Positions 1 through 12,624 are shown, counted from the first letter of the stretch. The stretch: DNA of 64,000 bases from Euptelea pleiosperma (GCA_035048495.1 CM068544.1:8550138-8614137); one strand, 5' to 3'. Notes: generated by a model not told the origin, from the letters alone. A program made the numbers and translations.

Positions 1-1153
1 CATTACCTAATCGAACTTGATCACTTCCCGTATATTCAGATCTGTGATGGAGATTATTGAGATCTGTCGTGACATGATTGCTTGCCCCACTATCAGGATA
101 CCAGTTGGGGTCACACAGCATGTTCGATGTTGCTACATAAGTCGAAGATTGCTATGCATTAGGTTGAGCAGCAGATTGATTGTCTTGTTCATATCGAAAC
201 CAACACGTTTTGGCCGTGTGATTTTTGCAACCACACAATTGAAAAGGTCCTATTTGTTGGCCGTGGGTTGTATTTGATGGTGGTGGATGTGGCTAGCACA
301 TTGGTTTCCGTGATTGCCGTTGCAGTTACCTTAATAATTGTTATTTCGAAAGGTAGAAGCCGATTGAGGAATGCTGCGATTTTGGGCAGCCATGTTAGCC
401 ATAGGAACATTGGTAAGTGCATTTGTTGTGTTTCTAGATGCATGTCATATGCGAGAAGATGGACTTGGAAATCGTCCATGTGAGTGCTTTCTAATGCTGT
501 TGTGAGAGTAGTGACGATTGCATCGTATGCCGAATCAAGACCATTCAACAAACATTGTTGGAGGTCACAATCAAACTATTTGCAAAGGAGGCCTCACCAT
601 TGTGACCTCCAACAATGTTTGTTGAATGGTCTTGATTCGGCATACGATGCAATCGTCACTACTCTCACAACAACATTAGAAAGCACTCACATGGACGATT
701 TCCAAGTCCATCTTCTCTCATGGTGAGGCCTCCTTTGCAAATAGTTTATATTTCACGGCGAATTTGCAAGATTCGAGCATGAGATCGAGATGCAAATTGG
801 TTCTCTAGCGTTACCCATATGGTACGCGAGGATGTCAGCCCAACAACTTGAGGAAGAACAGTTTCCGAAATGGAAGAAAGCAACCGGCCGAGTAGTACTT
901 GGTCTTGCTTCCGCCAAGAATTGAATGCAAGGTTCGTAGAACCATTTAAGAGAGTACGAGGGGGAGCAATAATCATCCCATCAACGTATCCTTCTAGATC
1001 ATAGCCGATCGAAATCGGTACGAATTGAGTATGCCATAATAAGAAGTTATGGCGTTCAAGCTTGATTAGGAGATAAATGGGGGCTGCTTGTAAAGTAGGA
1101 GATGGTGTCAGTAGTGCGCACGGTGGTGGTGGAAGTGGAGTGTCGTTGGACAC
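1..1153 (-). pseudogene. Ty1/copia retrotransposon gag-protease fragment, broken
   Basis: Read on the minus strand, 1153-746 encodes a copia gag N-terminus (Pro-rich start, then KLERHNFLLWHTQFVP and LEGYVDG, as in the gag/UBN2 families). 551-189 continues gag, followed by a degenerate zinc knuckle near 245-205 whose first Cys is Phe. The aspartic protease start lies at about 105-20, with the active-site triplet DSG at 96-88 inside WYPDSGASNHVTTDL. The window edge cuts the element within protease. The gag start is GTG with a stop just upstream, so the original ATG was probably lost. An inverted duplication (453-747) and frameshifts break the frame, so it cannot make Gag. Primer site and LTR edge lie upstream at 1279-1294. 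Family assignment is firm; lineage is not resolved. Confidence 0.85.
453..747. repeat. inverted duplication inside copia gag
   Basis: 453-569 is repeated in reverse complement at 601-717 with about one mismatch. The 31-bp spacer 570-600 reappears inverted at 720-747. The layout is therefore arm, spacer, inverted arm, inverted spacer: a 117-bp hairpin stem with a 31-bp loop. The inverted part again encodes the gag stretch containing HMDDFQVHLL on the plus strand. This looks like a fold-back or template-switch event in a retroelement copy. Confidence 0.9.
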
Positions 1154-1278
1154 CGTTTATAAGAAGTAAATCGTAGGGCAATTGGACAGAACGTTGGGCT
1201 GCAGGTGAACTATTAAGTGTCTTCTTCAATAGAGAGATGAGAAGGTTGCTGGATCTTTAGATTTGGAGGATCGTAGGT

Positions 1279-1291
1279 GAGGCTAATACCA
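1279..1291 (-). promoter_or_regulatory. primer-binding site of the minus-strand copia element
   Basis: On the minus strand the sequence TGGTATTAGCC directly follows a terminal ACA of the presumed LTR. It resembles the initiator tRNA-Met primer site TGGTATCAGAGC with changes. It lies about 130 bp upstream of gag, the expected position. Confidence 0.55.
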
Positions 1292-1600
1292 TGTAAAATA
1301 AGAAGGCTTCTATGCAATCAACTGTACCCTTTCATTGGGTAGAGGTTGTATTATATAACAATTCTTTTAAACTGTTTCCTCTCTTGAAGGAGAGGATAGA
1401 CTCACGTTGTAGCAACAAATTTGTTGTTGTTGCAACTTACAAGCAATTCAAAATTCGAATTCAAAAAGAAACTAGATGACCAAGACTTCCTATTAAGAAG
1501 GAATCTTGGCTTTCAATTGTGGTAACTTTGTTGATGCTTCAATACCACCAAGGTCAACCGTTCGGTACTTCCCTTCCGCGATAATGTTTAAAAAATTGCT
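1292..1600 (-). repeat. LTR (U3/R/U5) of the minus-strand copia element, outer edge uncertain
   Basis: The inner edge is set by ACA abutting the primer site. On the minus strand a TATA-like TTATATAATACAACC lies at about 1364-1345, a plausible LTR promoter. I cannot place the outer TG edge; 1600 is a rough limit. Confidence 0.4.
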
Positions 1601-1710
1601 CTATGAGTTATCATGATCTCTTAAATCTCTTCTTCAATACTCTCATTTGTATATGTTTTTAATTTTATTTTGGTGTTTCTAGGTCATAATTCTGTTCATA
1701 TTAGGCTTTA

Positions 1711-2180
1711 ATCTTGGGGGATGTTGAATCAGATACATTCCTGCCATGGATTTGGGTGTTTTGAGCGATATACACAATATTCAATTGAAATAAGCTTTCC
1801 AGAAATTGGGTAAACAACAGGTTTCTGATAGATAATGCAGTTGTTTCAGAGTTTTAATGCACTCAGTCTTCAGAGTGTTTTATAGTCCATTGGGCAAGTT
1901 AGATGATCAACTCCGTTTTGCTTCAGATTCCTTTTTCCTTGTTTGTTCCTTCTATTGTTAAGTTCATTCTTTGTCTTTTGATGCACAAGAGTGGAATTTG
2001 TAACACATTTAGTCCTTCAATGCTACGAGTTCAGTAAATCAAATCCAATGGTTTTACACCTCACACTTGAAATGCTTTACAACCATTGGTTTCTTGGTAC
2101 TTGCAAGTAGAGTAAGCATGTTTCATGTTCTTTCTGCAACCTTAATTGCAAGAATGCATTACCTCAATTCTTGCATGTGT
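1711..2180 (+). repeat. possible polypurine tract and start of a plus-strand LTR
   Basis: CTTGGGGGA followed at 1722 by TGTTGAATCAG is the usual join of a copia polypurine tract and the start of a 3' LTR. The following 450 bp is T-rich, LTR-like and without coding. No partner LTR is visible in the window. Confidence 0.3.
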
Positions 2181-2944
2181 ATACATAATTCATGAAATTT
2201 GGAGTCAAATAACGAACTAGAGCAACCTCATACAGAGACAAGGTGTAAGACAACGTGCATGATCCAGAAATTATAAAAAACTACTAATATGATTGAGGAG
2301 ACGATCTATCGGTATTTTTAATGAAAATTGCAAGGACCTTGGAAGGAAAATTCCAAGTGACAACGTTTGTGGCATAGAGAAATCTCTACAAGTTATAAGT
2401 AGATTCTTTTGCACCGAAACGCCAACAACAAAGTGCATGAACAATATGGACGTGTTTGGTTTAGTTTTGGTGTGGTAGATTGCGTCTGCTCTGTGTTGCA
2501 GGCATATATTGCTGGAGGAACATCTCATGCCATCAACAATGCAAAGACTCAAGGTCAGTCCTCATGCAAGCGAAGCGTCCAAGTCCAACATAACTTGCTA
2601 CAATTAAAAAAATGGATGTTCGATCTTCAACTTGAGAAGCTTTTGATTCTAGAGCCTTAGAAAACGCCTTTAGGGCCTTATGACCTTCAACCAAATTTAC
2701 GGATATAGCTGTTGACAATTTTGCTCTCAAAATAACCTGAACTCTGTTGACAAATTTGTTAGCAAATACATCATGAACTTACCTGGTGCCTTAGGTGACT
2801 GCGTTATTGGCCTCACGGTACGGACGGTCTTGTGAGTAGGAAAAACACCAACATGGCAGAAGCAAACAATGATTTTGCTCGATTTCAACAATTAACATTA
2901 TTCTAAATTCACGCAATATTCTAATGTGTTATTTATATGTATAT
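2181..2944. other. unassigned stretch
   Basis: Only short open frames are present, the longest at 2409-2660 (plus) and 2271-2552 (minus). Neither shows a domain I recognise. I see no repeat or RNA gene here. Confidence 0.4.
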
Positions 2945-3452
2945 GGTCAAGATCGGGGGGACAACAATTTCTACAACACGTTTTACAACAATTTTCGCAT
3001 ACCCACATGGAAGATGAATCAGTGGCTATTTTGGTGAGGCTGATCTCCTCACCATATAGATCACCCCTACAAAAAATCAGCCTATTCTGAAAGTTCTAAC
3101 CCCATCAAGTTTGGTCTTCAATTTAACGATAAAAATAGACTGTCCATAATTCTTCAACTTCTAAACCAGTCTATGAATATCAGTATGATTTGAATTTTTG
3201 TAAGGATGATCTCCTCACCATAGAGACCATCCTCGCCAAAAATCATCCCATTCCAAAACTTCTAATTTATATATTGGCTGCACCAAGTTTTTGTTGTAAA
3301 AAATGTTGTATAAAATTTCAGAATGCGCTGATTTTTTGTAGGGGTGATCTATATGGTGAGGAAATCATCCTCACCAAAAATCAGCTATTGATTCATCTTC
3401 CAAGTGGGTACCCCAAAATTGTTGTCAATAATGTTGTCTCCCGACCCTGACC
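2945..3452. mobile_element. 508-bp MITE with about 130-bp terminal inverted repeats
   Basis: The left arm 2945-3083 matches the reverse complement of 3324-3452 over nearly its whole length with small indels. Shared blocks include TGGAAGATGAATCA and ATAGATCACCCCTACAAAAA. A third, shorter copy of the same block sits inside at about 3196-3240. The flanks TATATGTAT and TATATATAT match at 8 of 9 positions, compatible with a 9-bp Mutator-type target duplication, though the AT-rich context weakens this. No coding capacity. Confidence 0.75.
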
Positions 3453-6400
3453 TATATATATAAAGAATACCCGTGCTGAGCGCGGAGACAAACACTTCAA
3501 GAATAGTAAACTTGGAGCAAAATAAGAGTCAATATATATATATATGAATTCAAGTATACTTCTCATACTATCATCCATCGAATGTACGTTCTTTCGGTGT
3601 GCTCATTAAATGTAGCTTCTAATAAAATAAAAAAAATAAAACAAATCCTTGCTGCCATATCTCTCCTCTCCATCTCTAAGCCTCCAACTCCAAGGTTTAC
3701 TGCCCAACGCCGTGTAAACTTCGCCGTCCTTCATCCTTGCTGCCATATCCATTGTCACCACCGGCAACATCAGGTTCCTCACTTGTTTCATCGGCGATGA
3801 CGTCTTCAACAATTGCTGCTCTTCTCCTTCTCTTTTCTCAGTTCTTCCTTTATTTCTTTTATTTTGATCTCTTGGGTGTCTATCACTCTTATTTTTTGTA
3901 ATTAATGGCAGGCTTATATGCCTCCCAAAAAAAATTAATAATTTTATTTGGTGAACAATGAATCTCCCAACAGAAGTTCTAATTTTCCCCTCTTTTTTGT
4001 TTATGTTTGAGTGATTAACAGTATTATTTTCCTCCTTGAAAGATGGAATTGTTCAAGATTTATTTGCTGAGATTCATGTTGCCAAAGCCCAACATTTGAT
4101 CATCGACATCCATTTTAGTAAAATAAGTGTGATTTATGCTTGCAAACTTTGATTAAAAAAAAATTCTCATCAATATTTTTACATTGCAAAGTAATATACA
4201 AAATATTTTTTAACATTTTGATAATAAAAATATAAAAAAATTGAACAATTGACCAACCTAATCAACCCGACTAGCCCAATTGGGTTGGGCTCGAGCTCGG
4301 GCTCACTATAACTTTAGGAACGGAAATAGTGTATAAAAAAAAGCTATAACAATATTACTCTATAATTTAGATAATATATACTAAAGAAAAATACCACTAA
4401 TTTTTGCAGGTAGGCTGGTAGATAGAGAGTTCAAAGGATTATGATGATCACTTAGGCAAAGTAGTTCGAATAACCCCTAGTGTGAGCAGATTCATGGCTA
4501 GGAGTTGTACTCGTAAAGAGTCTTTGAGCCACCATGGTTCTAGCTTATTTCTTACCGACAAATGGAACACACTCGTGATGATTGTTTGTTTCAGCAGGCA
4601 ATTCGTTATTGCACCTTCCAGACTTTAGTAGCCCGTTGTTTGAAAATTTTCTCATCAAAGATGCCAATCAGACGTACATAATACAGCTATAATCCATGGA
4701 TGTTGTTAACTAGATCAGAAATAATTTCATCTGTATCAAATCGATGACTAGAATCTTGGTTAGATCGAAATCCACTTATGATTATTACTCGGTCAATATT
4801 GGCTTGAACCAATTGTTTTGAAGTCTAAGCATCTGAGCTTCGACTTTTGATCATCTGATCTTCGACTTTTGATCATAAACGTTTTTGGTGGAAAATCGAA
4901 TACTGGGTCTTTCCCCATGCACATCTATAAAGGAAATTTCTAGATTTTGCATCATCTATAAAGGGATACTCCAAGCTATCACATTTCATTCTTCAAATTT
5001 TTTGGATCACATCATCTAGAAACCTGAGCAGATGGTTCATTCTCTATAAAGTCAGTCTGAGATTGGAGCACCAAACAACAATATGAAGACCAATTTTTCA
5101 CAAAAACACTATTGAGATGGTTCATATTTTGTGTTTTATCTATCACATTCGGAAGAAGTGTTCTTTAGCATCACTCAAGGGCGCTAAAAAAACTCCAATG
5201 TTTTCCACACCATTCAAATAACCCAATTGCACACTTACCCAATACCAGAAGCAACACAGACAACGAATTCTTGAGCATGAGCCATTCACCTCTTTCTAGC
5301 TGACTACTTAGAAACAAAAACATGACATGACATTACAAAGCGCAATGCGAAAGACCAATCTGAATTCCTCCCAATTTCCAATCCAAACACTAGAACATTC
5401 GCATTTTAATTACATAAAGATAGATAAAAAGTGTACACAAACAAAATCCTCCAACATTCCAACTCAAGCACAAAAAATCAACCTTCGGACACATGAACAG
5501 AAAAAACAAAAACCACTAAATAAGCTATTGAATAAAACAAATCTCAAAAATAGGATAATGACAAAAGATACTGAAGAACAAAAACACCCACTAGAACACC
5601 TAACCCAAAAATAAGTTCAAACATCAGAATCACCAAACAACAATATGACGACCAATTTTTCACAAAATGGAAAAAGAACAAAATCCTTTCAAATTTGTAA
5701 CCCAAAACACAAAAAGCTTAAACATTCAAACATATAAAGCAAAAATTCACACTTATTGATTACATGGTTTTGGCACGTCTTGACAGTATATGTTTGGCTA
5801 ATGGGGAGATTTGGACTCATCAAGCTTGATGATCGCATGTAGAACCAAAACATACATACAGAATTATATCACCAAAACCAACCACCAACAGACCAACCCC
5901 ATGAATTAGGAACTCAGAACCACTATTAAAAAAGAAAAATGAATCGTACCTATATTAAACAATTTAAGGCTGTGTATGAAACACCAATCTACAGATATTT
6001 CCATTGAAACTCAACAAGCATGAGAGTCTGAACGATGAAGATTCAAAAACATTTAGACTCCAAAGTACGTTCATTCATAATTATTAAAATTTTGATTCTG
6101 ATCGAATTGTGACCCATTACACGTGTTGGAACCAATTCATGAGCTAGATCCATAGTAATGAATAGGGTCAATCTGGAGTTGATAAAGATCAAAATCAAAA
6201 CAATTTTCTGGCAAGGGATCCATTCGTCATTGATACATAGGTGCTGCTATGGCCCAATTTTCTGGATGTTCTGCATCAAGCACTGAAGTGGAAAAGTGCC
6301 TTTGCTCCAGATATCCGGGTCTTCGTTAGTTAATTCTCCTTAAGCGTTCTCTAACCATTCAATGTCTGGTCTGGATTGAAACCTTCCTAACTGTTCCCAA

Positions 6401-6480
6401 AATGCAAAAATATGTTAGCATATTGCAAAAGTGAATATAAATACCTCTAAAGTTATACATGTTTCATCTATTGGGTTTGT
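3453..6480. other. non-coding stretch, no recognised gene
   Basis: AT-rich and without convincing coding in either strand. A near-perfect tandem repeat of a 22-bp unit (CTTCGACTTTTGATCAT core) is at about 4830-4876. The open frame 5327-5614 is Lys/Asn/Gln-rich and looks like chance in A-rich DNA. Confidence 0.5.
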
Positions 6481-6499
6481 AAACGAATTGGCTCACTTA

Positions 6500-7190
6500 A
6501 TGGACACAAATCTCTGAATGATAGATTTCATTTTCATCCTTAAAAGTTGATGGTTCACAAAGATAATATAGGTTCAAAAAGTATGCAAGAACATGCAAGT
6601 CAGTGTGGTTTTTCCGTCAATCTTTTGTTGATAACCTTCCAAATAGTTGAAGCTCTTCTCAATCCAAAAAACTGCTTAATTATGCCTTTGGCAGTACAAA
6701 ATGCATAAAAAAGATACCCCATTGTGGGCTTATCTGAGTCTACCAACCGTAAAACATTTACAAGTGGCACCATTTCTATTGCATATAATGCATTTTTCCA
6801 AAAATGTCCATCCATCACAATTTAGTACAATTTTTCCCCGTTTCAAGTTTAGCGTAACTTAAAACTCTCCACTTAAGGTCCATGAATAACTATTAGAAAT
6901 GAGTTTCGTTCTCTACGATATTCCTTATAATTATAAAACCCGTTGCAAAACAAGTGAGTTTGATGAATGAGATCACGTCGACCAAAGTGTTTTCTAAATC
7001 TTGCATGTACTCAAACATAATTGTAAATGAACTTTAATATTTTTTGTGCATTTAATACAATCTCTTTAACCCGATCAAATTCCTCCAAGTCATGAAGAAT
7101 TAGGTCAATAACATATGCTACACATGTTGCCCAATATATATGACTATATTGTTATTCTCCTACCAACATATCTAAAAGTAACTCCTTGAT
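6500..7190 (-). pseudogene. hAT transposase fragment, eroded
   Basis: Minus-strand reading from about 7190 down gives AYVIDLILHDLEEFDRVKEI, then a FIYNYV element, then (6818-6600) PLVNVLRLVDSDKPTMGYLF. This order matches the hAT transposase core C-terminal to DUF659, and the same blocks occur in the better-preserved copy at 38903-42183. Stops and frameshifts separate the blocks. No termini or target duplication found. It is a relic distinct from the two hAT copies near 34-45 kb. Confidence 0.75.
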
Positions 7191-8136
7191 CGATAACTAT
7201 CTATACAAAATTTTTCCTCAAATGTAACTAATGGCATCTTTTAACAATTTATACAAATATTCTACAATCAAACGATTATCATCGATCTCTATACTTCTAA
7301 AAAAGTTGTATCTAAAAAATTTAAAGCGATCCTAATTACAATAATTCAAATGATAATTTTAAAAAAATTATACAAGTTCAAATTTATAATAGGTAATTTT
7401 TACCTGGAAATTAACAATTGGAACATTTATTACCGACAAGACAATAACTTTTGGCGCAGCTCTTAGACGTTTAATGAAGCATTTAATTTTGGTTTCACTC
7501 TAAATGTGTAACAAAGCATTTAATTTTGGTTCCACTCTAAATGTTTATCATTACATTTGCATCGATTTTGTATATTCATATCATCTGTATAATGCGTTCT
7601 TGTTGTCTATTGCTAAACAATGGGTCATGTGGCTTTGTCAAGAAGGTATAGATGGATTCCGAAGTAAGATTAGATCTGATATGCCTCTACAACGGTGTAA
7701 TGGAATGTTGTGGATACAAGGGAGGTGTCAATAAGATCAAAAATTCTACATCTATTACTTCATATGCTAAGTTCCTATAAATTTTAGAAGTCAGTCAAGT
7801 AGATCAAACTAATACTTCCCTGTCATTTAAGAATTATACATCTGGTTATACATGTGATATTGACAGTGTTTTGAATTTTAATGCAATAATGAAGCACATA
7901 AAGGCCCAAGAGGACATTATCATTTGGATATTTAAGAAAGAAAAAACAATTAATGAGAACATGGTAGTTATGATGTATGCAGCCCAGAAAGAGCTGAGAA
8001 TACCATTTACGTGAAAGTGTATACAGAAAGTGAGGAAGAGAAATCAAATGATGTTGTCTGTTTGGGTGAGGACAAAAGTAAAGCGTAGAATTCAAATATT
8101 CACACTTCTGATCAATCCTTTGGTGATTGGATTTCG
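7191..8136 (+). other. possible 5' part of the MULE, unresolved
   Basis: AT-rich DNA with short open pieces on plus (7504-7734). It directly precedes the MULE transposase and may hold its first exon(s) or terminal repeat, but no motif or inverted-repeat partner is clear. Confidence 0.3.
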
Positions 8137-10417
8137 TTGGATGATACACATGAGATTCATGATGATAGACTCCCCATGAGATCCAAGATAGTTAGCCCAA
8201 TTATGAAATATGTAGTTTGGGATGCAGGAACAACTAAGGTAGTGGAGGGAACAAGAAAAACAAATAAGATGAATGGGATATTTGAGAGCGAAATGCAGAA
8301 TAATGGTGGTGCAACCAAACTCCAATCTCGTCTAAAAGGTAAAGATTGCTCTTTTGAACATAAAAGCAAAGAACCAAATGTTGACGGAAACATCCCAGAT
8401 CTAAAGTTTGAAACAACAAAATTAGAGGTAAATTTGGATGATATCTCTTCTACAAGGGACATTAAACCATTGAAGTTTGGTTCTACTCCATATACAAGCG
8501 ACTTTGAAACATTGGAGTATGGTTCCGCTCCATATACTGAAGAGTGTGTGATAACAGAAGAACCATTTTACGTTGGTCAATTGCATGTAAATAAACGAAT
8601 GTTGGAAAAGGATTTGAGAACATATGCCGTGCGTAATCGATTCATTTTTAAGCGCAGTTCAACTTCTTCTCGTATAATTTGGTCGTGTGAAGCACTAAAA
8701 GGAGAGATGGCACACCACATTTTATAGTCATAACATTCGAATCTACACATACATATGGACTAAATATGAACGGCTCTAGAAACCGGCAAGCTTCAAGTAA
8801 ATGGATTGCAGAAATATGAAAGAAAAAGCTAAGAGATAACCCAAAGATGACACCCAAGGATATAATGTCTAACATTCAAGATCGTTTTGGCTAAGAGAAG
8901 TGTCTCTCTGAGGTTAGAGATTATTACTATTCAAGTTTTCTTTTTGACTTATCATGCCTCATTTGTCTTGGCATGTTTTGATTATACATTTTAAAATTGC
9001 AGATTAGGGGAAGCTTTGCCGAGTCCTACCAATATCTAACCACCTACTTCGCTGAGTTGAAAAAAGGATGTGATCCAAATGTATCTTATGAAATACAAAT
9101 CATCGAGGATTATGAGTGTTTTTTAGGGTTTATTTTGCATTTGGTCATGCAATGAGAGCTTATAGCAAATTATAACCTTTTGTGATGATTGATGATACAC
9201 ATTTAAATGGTAGATATGGCGGAATACTGATTCAGCCATTCGTATGGACGAGAATAATTATGTTTTCCCCTTGGCATTCGCAATAGTGGAAGCTGAGAAC
9301 AATGACAGTTGGTGTTTTTTTCTAAAAAAGTTTGGGGAAAAGTTTGTTGGATTTAAGAATCCATTTGTTTTACAATCTGATAGGAACCAAAGCATTCCGT
9401 TTGCTGTACCGCTTGTTCTTCCAAATGTGGTTCACATGCTTTGTGCTTATCACATATCTCAAAATCTACCGGGTGGTTGAAGGAGACAAAGTGGTTATTC
9501 AAGGAGGCCGCTACCGCTTCCACATTTGTTACATTTGAAAGGATTATGCGGAGAATTACCATCACAGACAGTAGGGCATATCGTTATATCATGGATATTC
9601 CAAATCATCATTGGGCAAATGTATTTATACCGATGTCTAGGTCAACTACCATCCATTTCTAATTATCTTGTCCTATATTACAAGCACAACTGTCATAGCT
9701 TTATATGACAAATGTCGTCTGTGTATAAGTATATTGACATCAGAGTGTCAAATTGTTTTGATTGTCAAGTACGAAGTTCACTTTATGAACCATGTTGAAA
9801 GCTGGAATGCTATGATCCTGGCGGAAAGGGAGTTTCTTGTTACCTCTCTTGTTGAGGAAATACGAGCTAACTATGCTAGTCATTTTTACAAGTATCACAA
9901 TGAAGGGGAGAAAATGAAGACTACGCTAACACCATTTGCGCAAAATCATATCAAAAATAGGAAAAATGTTGAATCTTATATGACTGTTGTGCAAGCGAGC
10001 AATACTCTTTTCCAAGTTCAGAATCAATATCGAGTCGACCAGGTAGACCTGGTGAAACGTAATTGTTCTTGTAAGTGATTCCAGACAATGGGTATCCCAT
10101 GTGAGCATGCAATAAAATGCATCTCGGACAGCAATTTACATGCTTCCGACTTCTGCCAACATTACTACACGGTAGAGAACTTCAGAAACACGTATATTGA
10201 GGTTTGGGTTCCTACAAGGGGTAAAGAACAATGGATGATTGATGAAACAGATCAGACAGTGACTCCTCCATTAGACAGGATCAAGCCAGGTCATCCAAAG
10301 AAAGTAAGAAAAAGATCTAGAGGAGAAGGTGTGGCCATTCAAAAACAGTTTTGCTCAAACTGCAGAGGAAGAGGTCACAACCATAAAACTTGTGCCAAGA
10401 AAACATCCAGTAGATAG
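8137..10417 (+). pseudogene. Mutator-like (MULE, MuDR-type) transposase, broken
   Basis: Blocks appear in the usual order. 8137-8727 ends in the MuDR DNA-binding region (FYVGQLHVNKRMLEKDLRTY). About 8760-8890 has RQASSKWIAEI and the PKDIM block. 9170-9480 is the MULE catalytic core (DDTHLNGRYGG region, then FPLAFAIVEAENNDSW). 9780-10074 is the C-terminal part. The SWIM zinc finger has CxC at 10064-10072 and CEH at 10100-10108, and a CCHC knuckle spans 10352-10393. An in-frame TGA at 10076-10078 lies inside the SWIM motif, and frameshifts occur near 8730, 9140 and 9480. Some of these could be unrecognised introns, but at least the SWIM stop argues for a dead copy. Convergent Ulp1-like sequence lies downstream. 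Confidence 0.88.
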
Positions 10418-10512
10418 AACATTTGTTCGTCCTGTCCTTGAACCATATTATTAAGTCTTAGTTTAAAAGCCCAGAACTGTCATTTGGTTGTACATATATT
10501 ATCATCAATTAA

Positions 10513-11340
10513 TTGGCATCTTGTCATAGATTATTCGAAAGTAACAATAATCGTCTCTTTCCTTCTATTCTATCATCTCTTTCCTACTATTATATCGTCT
10601 CTTTCCTCCTATTAGATCGTCTCGAATGTAACAATCATCACTTTTCTTCATCACTATCGTCTTTTTCCTCTTATTCTATTGTCTCTTTCCTCCTATTATA
10701 TCATCTCGAATGTAACAATCATCTCTTTTCTTCTTCATTATCGTCTTTTTCCTCTTATTCTATCATCTCTTTCTTCCTATTATATCTTCTCGAATGTAAC
10801 AATCATCTCTTTTCTTCTTCAATATCGTATTTTTCCTCCTACTTTATCGTCTATTTCCTATTATTCTATCGTCTCTACCCTGTTGTGAAATCTCTTTGCT
10901 CTCGTCTGTCTTCAAATATATCAGTCATCACTTTTCTTCTTCTCTATCGTCTCTTTCCCCTCTTATTCTATCATCTTGAATGTAATAATCATCTCTTTTC
11001 TTCTTGACTATCATCTTTTTCCTCCTATTCTATCGTCTTTATCCTCTTATTCTATCATCTCTTTCCTCCTATTATATCGTCTCTACCATGTTGTGAATTC
11101 TCTTTGCTCTCGTCTGTCTTCGAATGTAACAATCATCTCTTTCTTTCTTCTCTATCGTCGCTTCCCTCCTATTATATTGTCTCGTTCCTCTTATTCTATT
11201 GTCTCGAATGTAACAATCATCTCTTTTCTTCTTGACTATCGTATTTTTCCTCCTATTCTATCGTCTTTTTCCTCTTACTCTATCGTCGTAATTAAGTGTC
11301 ATCTCTTCGCTATTGCTATTCTATCGTCGTAAATAAGTAT
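10513..11340. repeat. pyrimidine-rich minisatellite, 84-94 bp higher-order unit
   Basis: Built from short units such as TCTCTTTCCTCCTATTCTATC, with the marker CGAATGTAACAATCAT recurring at about 10623, 10707, 10791, 11121 and 11215, with diverged copies near 10911 and 10977. The first three markers are exactly 84 bp apart, the last pair 94 bp. Plus-strand open frames through it are by-products of the repeat. Confidence 0.85.
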
Positions 11341-11545
11341 CTCGTTATAATAGAAGACGTGATACATATTAGATCATATATTCATTATCACAAAGATTCT
11401 GTACAAAAATGCATGTCATATATTACACACTTGTCACTTGCCCAATTCCAACAAGTCAGATGCGATTCAAAATCGCATTTCTGCTACATTGTTTAGCTGT
11501 AGGCTCCTACGCCTTAGTATGCAGTCCACGAAAGCAAGGAGATAT
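11341..11545. repeat. copy 1 of a 200-bp direct repeat (3' part of Ulp1-like unit)
   Basis: About 85-90% identical by eye to 13651-13858, including TGTACAAAAATGCATGTCATA and CTACATTGTTTAGCTG. It overlaps the 3' end of the Ulp1-like frame, so the two copies mark the ends of a duplicated segment or two neighbouring element ends. Confidence 0.8.
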
Positions 11546-11850
11546 ACAATACAATCATGACTGATCATCTGTTTTGGTGTGTTCGTCACAATCTCACAAC
11601 TCCATTTCTTATCCAGATCAACTTCTTCGTTTATCTCCGGATAGCGATACACGAGGCACCTTGGGAGCATATAAGCTATTGCTTCGATGATAGCTTCGTA
11701 GTTGGATTGAGTGAGAGAGACAAGGACTGTTACGGTACAGTTCTTGACTAACACAACTGCCAGTATCCAATGATTGTGGTCTTGATTGACTAGAATAAGT
11801 ATTTGTTTACAATCAAGTGCATTGTATTCAGCTTGCAGTTGGTGTTCCAA
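11467..11850 (-). pseudogene. Ulp1-like (C48) cysteine protease C-terminal fragment
   Basis: The 127-residue minus frame contains HNHWILAVVLV (catalytic His of Ulp1/SENP proteases lies in HW) and, about 70 residues later, HDCIVYLLAFVDCILRR, matching the Cys block usually written DCGVF. The expected Asp block between them is degraded (VLVSLTQS). In plants such domains are often carried by MULE (Kaonashi) and CACTA elements; the MULE 1 kb away in convergent orientation makes the former plausible. The N-terminal protease part is missing or scattered in 11850-12320. SUMO-protease activity is unlikely. Confidence 0.65.
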
Positions 11851-12624
11851 GAGTGGATCAATAATGCTGATGACATCGAGTCCTTGCTTGAACCTATTAT
11901 ACTCGAGTGCAATCTTTTCCTATAGCCATAGTTGACCACTTAAATACTTGTATAAAATGAAAAACTTTTGTAATCTTATGAACCTAAGTACTTACAAAAC
12001 AATATGAACCAACGTGTGTTTTCTTTGAGACGTCCTCTTCAATTCGCAAACGAAAAAGAAGTGATAGGTAAGAATTCACTACCTACAATCAAATAAAAAA
12101 GTACTTTATTAAAGTTATCAAGATGAGAGACAGTAGGAAAATAAACATACTTCCATCTCCATCGAGCCAATTCTTCCCTTGAAGTGTTTTGAAGGACGCG
12201 TAAAGGATGTAGTCCAATTCTCCATAACGTCTCATAGAATTCGAACAATTTCCTTCTTTCTCCCTTCTAGTGCACAAATAGTATGTATGCATCAGAAACT
12301 GCTGCTTCTTCACCTTCGAACATTAATGGTCGAGGAATGAGGTCTCCAACAGAATGTTGATCCGTTGGTTCACAGATTCTTTGATGCCGGTGCTTGTTGT
12401 CTGCTTTTCTTTTATTTTATTTTTCTCCTTTCTCTCTATAGACAGCATGATAAGCAAATATAGATGACAAACTAAAGGAAAAAAGATTGAAATCATAGGA
12501 GATCGAATATATATAACAATGAAGACATTATAGTCGATAAGAGAAGGTAGAATAAGCAATCAAAGATGTCATAGTAATAGATGACATTCTATAATGACAT
12601 TGTTAGTCTACTTACGTCCAGGCT

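Noticed and set aside
2271..2660. Overlapping frames on both strands as a small gene
   Set aside because: No domain in either reading and no splice context that would extend them.
5327..5614. 95-residue Lys/Asn/Gln-rich frame
   Set aside because: A-rich DNA gives such composition by chance; no flanking gene structure.
10513..11332. Open frames of 164 and 118 residues rich in Ser/Leu/Tyr
   Set aside because: Produced by the pyrimidine-rich tandem repeat; no domain and no conserved start.
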